Below are positions 24,108 through 28,925 of a stretch of DNA of 28,925 nt, one piece after another (positions within the stretch are counted from its first letter, which is position 1; every line of letters starts with the position of its first letter). Under the pieces are notes generated by a model. That model was not told the origin of the DNA. It did not search any database and saw only the letters and a list, made by a program, of their open reading frames with translations. Source of the stretch: an uncultured Christensenellaceae bacterium (GTDB lineage Bacteria; Bacillota; Clostridia; Christensenellales; Christensenellaceae); contig CAJUPM010000013.1 in NCBI GenBank assembly GCA_910588425.1, forward strand, positions 1 to 28,925, in the 5' to 3' direction. Made by a program: the position numbers and the translations under genes.

Positions 24108-24726
24108 CTTCCTCTTCTCCCAGCTCGCCCAGCACAGCGCGGATATCATCGTAGGAAAATCCGCGCCGAGCCAGCGCCGCAAACATCTTTTGCCTGCGCT
24201 TTTGCTCTGGCTGATCCGCATATTTTCTGCGCAGTTTCTGTGCCAGCGCTAATGCCGCCGCCTGCTGCCCTTCTTGGGAGAGCTCCATGTTCTCCTCGAT
24301 TATCTGCCGCTCCACGCCGCGCTCCATGAGCTTTTGCCGCATGGCTCCGGCGCCCAGCTTTTCCCCATAGCTGCGCACGAATTCCCGCACATAGGCCGCG
24401 TCATCCAGATAGGAGTATCGCTCCAGCGTTTCCACCGCCTGCGCGATGCTCTGCGCATCGATGCCTTTTTGGGCCAGGTGCTGTTCCAGCTGCCGCCTGG
24501 TTCTGGGCGCATAGGCGACGTAGGCCACGCCGATCTCCTTGGCGTATTTGACAGTATCTTCCCGTTTCATCTCCTCCAGCAGCTCGTCCGAGATCTGCAT
24601 TCCCTCCTTGAGATGATAGCGCAGCACAGTCTCCACGGAAAGAGAAGTCAGAAAGCCATCTTCATCCGAGATATTATACCGGTTCTTATTGCGCTTTTGC
24701 GACGCAATCTCTCTGATCTCCCTCAT
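24094..24726 (-). CDS. recX: RecX, regulator of RecA
   Basis: This 210-residue protein has the three-helix repeats of RecX: YVAYAPRTRRQLEQHLAQKG, a middle repeat around ETLERYSYLDDAAYVREFV, and LMERGVERQIIEENM, then a C-terminal repeat ending FSYDDIRAVLGEL. RecX binds RecA filaments and limits recombination and the SOS response. recA is not adjacent. Its ATG overlaps the stop of the upstream peptidoglycan-binding gene (ATGA), and its end overlaps birA, so the three genes form a tight operon. Confidence 0.9.
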   Translation of the reverse strand: MREIREIASQKRNKNRYNISDEDGFLTSLSVETVLRYHLKEGMQISDELLEEMKREDTVKYAKEIGVAYVAYAPRTRRQLEQHLAQKGIDAQSIAQAVETLERYSYLDDAAYVREFVRSYGEKLGAGAMRQKLMERGVERQIIEENMELSQEGQQAAALALAQKLRRKYADQPEQKRRQKMFAALARRGFSYDDIRAVLGELGEEEDELF

Positions 24727-25454
24727 GCGTTGGTCCCTGCCGCCAGATAGACATTGCTGTGGTGCTCCGCATCCAAAATGCCGCCCATATCCGAGCCGCT
24801 CTCAAAAAAATAGATATCGATTTCCCCGGCGGCGTTGCGCGTCCCAAAAACAGATGCGGCAAAACGCCTGCCGCCCACTTCCACAATCGCCGGGCGCTTT
24901 TCCCAGGTGTAGCTTCCGCCAAAGCAGGATAAGAACACCTGCTCGCCGTCTGCCCCAACAAAGACTGCGTTCACGTGGTTTTCGCCGCCTGTGCGCCGCA
25001 CCTGAAAGGTCTTCTGCGTCTTATAATCCATCACAGTCGCCGTCTGCCCCACCGTAAATACGCTGTTTACCTCCTGCCAGTTTGCCAGCTCTCCCGGCTC
25101 CGGCTTGCCTTGCCCACCCGGGCCGATGACTCTTGGAATCCCTGGGTTGCCTGCCGTGCGCGCAAGGCCCCGACTATAGAGCTTGGAAAAGGTGTTCTCA
25201 CCAAAAACGCCCGTGGAAGAAATCCCGTTGCGCGCCTGAAAGCTGGCGACTGCGGATTTTGTCATATCGCCGTAGGAGCCGGTCGGCCGAAAATGCAGAT
25301 AGCCCAAATCGATCAGGCGCTGCTGCAGCATGACGACCCCCTGCCCCGTCGCCCCCTTTTCCAGGGGAAGTTCATCCAAAATTGCCGCTCCCGCCCCCAT
25401 AGGCACGAGCAGCACGATCAGCAAAAATAGGAGAAAGAATCTCGATTTTTTCAT
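24723..25454 (-). CDS. Secreted peptidoglycan-binding protein with an uncharacterised C-terminal domain
   Basis: This 243-residue protein starts with a signal peptide (MKKSRFFLLFLLIVLLVPMG, then AGA) with a likely cleavage near residue 23. One PG_binding_1 domain follows (about 34-93: QRLIDLGYL, GSYGDMTKSAV, FQARNGI). The C-terminal part (about 128-238) contains KTFQVRRTGGENHVN, YTWEKRPAIVEVGGRRFAAS and a histidine pair in DAEHHSN. It resembles a domain I recall from clostridial wall proteins with a conserved FxVxRTGG.NH pattern, but I cannot name a function or catalytic residues. It is first in a three-gene unit with recX and birA and has its own promoter. The ATG is preceded by GGGAGGGG. 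Confidence 0.8.
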   Translation of the reverse strand: MKKSRFFLLFLLIVLLVPMGAGAAILDELPLEKGATGQGVVMLQQRLIDLGYLHFRPTGSYGDMTKSAVASFQARNGISSTGVFGENTFSKLYSRGLARTAGNPGIPRVIGPGGQGKPEPGELANWQEVNSVFTVGQTATVMDYKTQKTFQVRRTGGENHVNAVFVGADGEQVFLSCFGGSYTWEKRPAIVEVGGRRFAASVFGTRNAAGEIDIYFFESGSDMGGILDAEHHSNVYLAAGTNA

Positions 25455-25478
25455 AAGCCCCTCCCGTCAGTCAAAGAA

Positions 25479-25507
25479 AGTGTAACACAATTGGGCGTTT
25501 GCTTCAA
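25479..25507 (-). promoter_or_regulatory. Promoter of the peptidoglycan-binding protein/recX/birA operon
   Basis: TTGAAG (25507-25502), a 17-bp spacer and TACACT (25484-25479) lie 25 bases before the ATG. Confidence 0.6.
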
Positions 25508-25532
25508 GCCGCATGCCGTTTTGCCGCGTTCG

Positions 25533-25541
25533 TGATATAAT
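25533..25541 (+). promoter_or_regulatory. Candidate extended -10 promoter facing cobO
   Basis: TGATATAAT (25533-25541) is a perfect extended -10 element on the plus strand. The -35 region is poor. It would start a transcript near 25548 that runs through the noncoding region towards cobO, or makes a separate small RNA. Confidence 0.45.
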
Positions 25542-25975
25542 GAACACAGGGCTCAATCCGTAAGAGCTGAGCCCTTCCGAAACCCAAGCGTTCGCGTTCG
25601 CCGCCAGCGCACACGACATGCCGTCGATATGGCAAAACGCTTTTGCGGCAATGGCAAAAAGGTCAAGGGCCATGGGTAGTCATGGGGCTACGCCCCATCC
25701 CCCCTTACTTATTTTTAAAAATGGGATTATATGGAAATCCGGTTCGCATGGCGGGTTGAAAATGGGAGAGCATTTGCTGGCTGGCGGGCTGATTTCCAGC
25801 GACGCATGCGGTTCTGACAAACTGCTGCGCTCTATCAATCGGGTGTGGCTTCGCAGGCAGAAACAGCAATTTCTGCATTCCCATCACTCGGACACCGTTT
25901 CGCCGCAACGCTGGAAGAAGCAAGCCAGCACTTGCCTTTATCATGGTATCATAGAAAAAGAAGGAGAAAGCTTTT
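25542..25975. other. Noncoding region with several inverted repeats upstream of cobO
   Basis: About 430 bases lack a credible gene. Structures on the plus strand are GGGCTCA/TGAGCCC (25550-25575), TGCC/GGCA around GTCGATAT (near 25620-25635), ATGGGGC-TAC-GCCCCAT (25683-25699) followed by a C-run and TTACTTATTTTT, and GGATT/AATCC (25723-25739). A TATAAT is present on the minus strand (25729-25724). The short frames here (68 and 79 codons on the minus strand, 209 on the plus strand) lack ribosome sites or overlap cobO out of frame. Candidates are a long cobO leader, an undescribed small RNA, or a decayed dispersed repeat. No cobalamin-riboswitch B12 box was found. Confidence 0.5.
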
Positions 25976-26494
25976 ATGGAAGAATATTGTGTTCATATTT
26001 ATTATGGAGATGGCAAAGGCAAGACGACTGCCGCTGCCGGGCTATGCCTTCGCTGCCTGGGCGCCGGATTGAGCGCTTTGTTCTGCCAGTTTTTAAAGGA
26101 TGGATCCAGCGGCGAGATTCAGCCTTTGCGGCAGCTGGGCGCGCAGATTCTCGCAGAAGGGCCTGCCGAATTTCTCTGGCAAATGCCCCCGGAAAAACAG
26201 CAGGAATACTGCCGCGCACAACACGCACTCTTCCAAAGGGCCAGTGAGCATATGGCCAGCGGCGCATATCAGATTGCCATTCTGGACGAAGCGCTGGATG
26301 CGCTCTCCCTGGGCATTTTGACCGAATCCGAGCTCTGCCAGGCTATTGCCGCCGCAAAATGCGAGGTCGTGCTGACTGGCCGAGCGCCAACCCAGGCTCT
26401 GCTTGACATAGCCGACTACGCCACACAGATGCGCGCCGTCAAGCACCCCTTCGCATCGCGCCGCGCCCCTGCGCGCAGAGGAATCGAATATTAG
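25976..26494 (+). CDS. cobO: Cob(I)alamin adenosyltransferase, CobO/BtuR type
   Basis: This 172-residue enzyme transfers the adenosyl group of ATP to cob(I)alamin, giving coenzyme B12. It has the reversed-type P-loop YYGDGKGKTTAAAGLCLR (9-26), FCQFLKDGSSGEI, the Walker B-like ILDEALDAL, and LTGRAPTQALLDIADY. The characteristic end is MRAVKHPF followed by ARRGIEY. The length is slightly short but complete. AAGGAG lies 10 nt before the ATG. It stands alone on the plus strand among minus-strand genes, with no other cobalamin gene in the window, so it may serve B12 salvage. The long region before it is described separately. Confidence 0.92.
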   Translation: MEEYCVHIYYGDGKGKTTAAAGLCLRCLGAGLSALFCQFLKDGSSGEIQPLRQLGAQILAEGPAEFLWQMPPEKQQEYCRAQHALFQRASEHMASGAYQIAILDEALDALSLGILTESELCQAIAAAKCEVVLTGRAPTQALLDIADYATQMRAVKHPFASRRAPARRGIEY

Positions 26495-26507
26495 CCTGCC
26501 CGAAACC

Positions 26508-26540
26508 AAAAAAGCCGCCGGAAAATTCCAGCGGCTTTTC
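26508..26540 (-). terminator. Shared terminator of cobO and dapH
   Basis: AAAAGCCGC-GG pairs with CC-GCGGCTTTT with one mismatch and an AAAATT loop. It lies between the convergent cobO and dapH stops. T-runs on both strands make it bidirectional. Confidence 0.87.
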
Positions 26541-26554
26541 GTTCTGCTCTTTTG

Positions 26555-27256
26555 CTATTTCAGCTCCCGCAGTGCGGCAACCAGTTCTGTCTTGCCCAGG
26601 GTTTTCTCATCCTTCTGCTTGATGACCCGGGCAGGCGTCCCCGCAACGACCATATTCGGCGCAACGTCCTCTGTTACGACGGCGCCTGCCGCCACAACCG
26701 CGCCTTTTCCGATGCGCACGCCCTCCAGAACCACAGCGTTTGCACCGATGACCACATCATCCTCCACGATGACAGGCGTAGCGCTGGGCGGCTCGACCAC
26801 GCCGGCCAGCACGGCACCCGCGCCCACATGACAGTTTTTGCCGACTGTCGCCCGGCCGCCCAGGACGACGCCCATATCGATCATGGTGCCCTCTCCGATG
26901 ACCGCGCCAATATTGATGATCGCGCCCATCATGATGACGGCGTTTGCGCCAATCTCCACCTGCTCGCGGATGATGGCGCCCGGCTCGATGCGCGCCGCAA
27001 TTTCCTTCTTATCCAGCATGGGGATGGCTGAATTTCTCGCATCGTTCTCGATCTGAATTTTCTCGATCTTATCCGCGTTTTTTTCCAGAACCGGGCCGAT
27101 CTCTTTCCAGTCGCCAAAGACGATCTTCATGCCGCCCTGGGCGCAAAATTCCATCGCCCCCGGAAAGCTGACCGGCTCCTTCTCCTGAAGGAAAACCCGC
27201 ACAGGGGTCTTCTTCTCGGATTTCTGAATGTATTCGATAATCTGATAGGCGTCCAT
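26555..27256 (-). CDS. dapH: DapH, tetrahydrodipicolinate N-acetyltransferase
   Basis: This 233-residue acyltransferase acetylates tetrahydrodipicolinate in the acetylase branch of lysine/DAP synthesis. The N-terminal domain (about 1-85) precedes a left-handed beta-helix of hexapeptide repeats (about 90-215), such as IGANAVIMMGAIINIGAVIG and VGKNCHVGAGAVLAGVVEPP. The EPPSATPV insertion is typical of DapH and distinguishes it from DapD. The start is ATG 27256 (MDAYQIIEYI) with AAGGAG upstream; the longer frame to 27406 overlaps dapB and is rejected. It is third in a dapA-dapB-dapH unit. Confidence 0.95.
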   Translation of the reverse strand: MDAYQIIEYIQKSEKKTPVRVFLQEKEPVSFPGAMEFCAQGGMKIVFGDWKEIGPVLEKNADKIEKIQIENDARNSAIPMLDKKEIAARIEPGAIIREQVEIGANAVIMMGAIINIGAVIGEGTMIDMGVVLGGRATVGKNCHVGAGAVLAGVVEPPSATPVIVEDDVVIGANAVVLEGVRIGKGAVVAAGAVVTEDVAPNMVVAGTPARVIKQKDEKTLGKTELVAALRELK

Positions 27257-27288
27257 ATTCGTTTTCTCCTTTTTTGCTTTGGTATTCG

Positions 27289-27999
27289 CTAGAACAGCAC
27301 GTTTTGCAGATCGTAAAGGCCAGGGGCTTTGTCTTTGAGCGCTTCCGCCGCCCGAACCGCGCCCACGGCAAAGATGCGCCGGCTGGTGGCCGAGTGCGTG
27401 ATGCACAGCGTCTCGTCCTCACCGAAGAAATAGACGCTGTGTTCGCCGGCAACCGTGCCGCCGCGCAGTGCAAACACGCCGATTTCACCCTGGCTGCGCT
27501 TGCCGCACATGCCCTCCCGCCCGGTTACGATTTCCCGCTCCCCCGCGGGATCGATAGCCTGCACCAGCAGTTTTGCCGTGCCGCTGGGCGCATCGACCTT
27601 CTGATTATGATGCTTTTCCACCACTTCCACATCAAAGCCTTCCCGCAGCATGGGGGCAAACTGCTCCAGCATCTTGCGGAACACCGCGATACCCAGGCTG
27701 TAATTTGCGCTGTGCAGAACCGGGGCATACTCCGCCAGCTCGGCCAGCGTCTGCCACTCCTGCTCGCCGAATGCCGTGGTCCCGCTACAAAGAGCCGTGC
27801 CCGTGCGCCGGATATAGCCGGCCAGGGAGGGCAGCATACCAGGGTGCGAAAAATCCAGAACAACATCCGCTTTGGGCAAAGAGGCAAAGGCTTCTACACT
27901 ATCAATATCGATGCGCGCCACAATCTCATGGCCGCGCAGCATAGCCTGCTCCTCCAGCATTTTTCCCATTTTGCCGTAGCCGGATAATACAATCTTCAT
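27289..27999 (-). CDS. dapB: DapB, 4-hydroxy-tetrahydrodipicolinate reductase
   Basis: This 236-residue enzyme reduces the DapA product with NAD(P)H. It has the nucleotide-binding loop VLSGYGKMGKML (4-15), DFSHPG, SGTTAF, and the active-site motif VEKHHNQKVDAPSGTAKLL (127-145, with H130, H131 and K134). It is shorter than the Escherichia coli enzyme, as in several anaerobes, and looks complete. The ATG follows AAGGAGAGG and lies 10 bp after the dapA stop. Confidence 0.95.
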   Translation of the reverse strand: MKIVLSGYGKMGKMLEEQAMLRGHEIVARIDIDSVEAFASLPKADVVLDFSHPGMLPSLAGYIRRTGTALCSGTTAFGEQEWQTLAELAEYAPVLHSANYSLGIAVFRKMLEQFAPMLREGFDVEVVEKHHNQKVDAPSGTAKLLVQAIDPAGEREIVTGREGMCGKRSQGEIGVFALRGGTVAGEHSVYFFGEDETLCITHSATSRRIFAVGAVRAAEALKDKAPGLYDLQNVLF

Positions 28000-28009
28000 A
28001 GCCCTCTCC

Positions 28010-28894
28010 TTACTGCACCTTCAGGCCGGCTTCGCGCATAATTGCCGCCAGCTTTTCCCGCTTGGCCTGCGGCATTTCATACAGCGGCAGCCGGAATCCG
28101 CCCACATTCATTCCCATCAGGTTCATGGCCTCTTTGACGGGAATCGGGTTCACTTCCATAAAGAGCGCGTGGATGAGATCCAGATAGCGCAGCTGCACGG
28201 CCAGCGCCTCCTTCTGCCGCCCCTGGAGATAATCCATGACCATATTATGGCAGGTTTTCGGCATAATATTTGCCCAAACCGAAATAACGCCCACGCCGCC
28301 CAGCGCCAACAGCGGAATGGTGATATCGTCATTGCCGCTGTACATGACGAAATCGTCGCTTAAAAGCCGCGCCACTTCGCTGGCATAGGCGATATCGCCG
28401 CTGGCCTCTTTGATGCCCATGACATTGCCATGCTGGCTGAGCCGGGCAACCACATCCACGGGGATCGAGCAGCCCGTGCGCCCGGGGACGTTATAGAGAA
28501 TGATAGGCGCCCCGGAGGCATCCGCCGCCTCCGCGAAATGACGGTACATGCCCTCGGCATTCGTCTTATTATAATAGGGAGAGATGCAGAGCAGAGCATC
28601 TGCGCCCATCTTGGAATATTTGATGCACTTATTCATCTGCGTGCGTGTGGAGTTAGAGCCGCCGCCAATGATCATCGGGACGCGCCCGGCCACATGGTCG
28701 ATGGCAAACTGGCAAATTTTCTCGTCCTCTTCGTGCTCTGTCGTCGCATTTTCGCCCGTCGTCCCCATCATCAAAATGCCGTCTGTCCCATTTTCAATAT
28801 GCCAATCCAAAAGCTCCCGGAGCTTTCCGAAATCCACGCTGCCATCCTTTGCAAACGGCGTTACCAATGCAACAATCGAACCTTTTACTGCCAT
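28010..28894 (-). CDS. dapA: DapA, 4-hydroxy-tetrahydrodipicolinate synthase
   Basis: This 294-residue TIM-barrel enzyme condenses pyruvate with aspartate semialdehyde, the first step towards lysine and meso-DAP. Key residues are GTTGEN (44-49), Y134 and R139 in LYNVPGRTG, and the Schiff-base lysine K162 in GIKEASGD. The usual GTTGES motif has Asn in place of Ser at position 49, a minor variation. AAAGGAG lies 7 nt before the ATG. It is the first gene of the dap unit; the promoter would lie beyond the right end of the window, so a lysine riboswitch there cannot be excluded. Confidence 0.96.
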   Translation of the reverse strand: MAVKGSIVALVTPFAKDGSVDFGKLRELLDWHIENGTDGILMMGTTGENATTEHEEDEKICQFAIDHVAGRVPMIIGGGSNSTRTQMNKCIKYSKMGADALLCISPYYNKTNAEGMYRHFAEAADASGAPIILYNVPGRTGCSIPVDVVARLSQHGNVMGIKEASGDIAYASEVARLLSDDFVMYSGNDDITIPLLALGGVGVISVWANIMPKTCHNMVMDYLQGRQKEALAVQLRYLDLIHALFMEVNPIPVKEAMNLMGMNVGGFRLPLYEMPQAKREKLAAIMREAGLKVQ

Positions 28895-28925
28895 AATTTT
28901 CTCCTTTGCCCCTACCAGGCGAATC

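Noticed and set aside
25467..25673. 68-codon minus-strand frame ending just before the peptidoglycan-binding gene
   Set aside because: It contains the promoter of the next gene, has no ribosome site and no recognisable domain. It remains a weak possibility only.
25705..25944. 79-codon minus-strand frame in the noncoding region
   Set aside because: No ribosome site and no family resemblance; it may be part of a decayed repeat.
25542..25975. Possible cobalamin riboswitch before cobO
   Set aside because: GGAAATCCGG-like sequence at 25732-25741 looked suggestive, but the GCCACTG segment and the B12 box (AGCCAGGAGACC type) are missing.
25618..26247. 209-codon plus-strand frame
   Set aside because: It runs into cobO out of frame. 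CobO has all its motifs in the other frame, with AAGGAG before its ATG.

Overview
This 28.9 kb window looks like chromosomal core sequence from a Gram-positive, low-to-mid G+C Bacillota, most likely an anaerobe of class Clostridia. The evidence is a T-box leader, a CIRCE operator in front of groES-groEL, strong AGGAGG-type ribosome binding sites, a SpoVD-like penicillin-binding protein with two PASTA domains, a TIGR04086-type membrane protein beside yajC, and a meso-diaminopimelate (DAP) cell wall made by the acetylase branch. I see no rRNA, tRNA, CRISPR array, insertion sequence or prophage. Most genes lie on the minus strand.

Layout from left to right. (1) 12-2030: an acyl-CoA synthetase preceded by a complete T-box riboswitch whose specifier reads CUC (Leu). 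(2) 2034-6031: a diacylglycerol-glucosyltransferase-like GT28 enzyme, diverging from murG, which is translationally coupled to a helical-repeat/RNA-methyltransferase fusion. (3) 6021-7443: a small helical protein of unknown function, a four-TM membrane protein and yajC. (4) 7440-8592: tgt. (5) 8641-18098: a division and cell-wall (dcw) operon, mraZ-rsmH-ftsL-pbp-murE-mraY-murD-ftsW. It has a MraZ operator at its head and a strong terminator at its end. murF is missing from its usual place, and murG, murC, murB, ftsQ, ftsA and ftsZ do not follow ftsW. (6) 18271-18699: a divergent coiled-coil protein. (7) 18899-20858: a membrane-anchored NlpC/P60 hydrolase with four peptidoglycan-binding repeats. 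(8) 21102-23184: groES-groEL under CIRCE. (9) 23321-25507: a secreted peptidoglycan-binding protein, recX and birA with overlapping reading frames. (10) 25508-26540: a noncoding stretch of about 430 bases with several inverted repeats, then cobO. (11) 26555-28894: dapA-dapB-dapH.

Much of the window serves one process. DapA, DapB and DapH supply precursors of DAP. MurE adds DAP to the stem peptide, with MurD acting before it. MraY makes lipid I and MurG makes lipid II. FtsW and the PASTA penicillin-binding protein polymerise and cross-link it at the septum with FtsL. The NlpC/P60 protein and the secreted peptidoglycan-binding protein bind or remodel the product. MraZ represses the operon through three boxes spaced 10 bp apart.

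The least ordinary items are the leucine-type T-box in front of an acyl-CoA synthetase, the murG-methyltransferase coupling, the displaced or missing mur genes with an internal promoter where murF would be expected, and the unexplained noncoding segment upstream of cobO. I found no clear new defence, mobile or toxin system.
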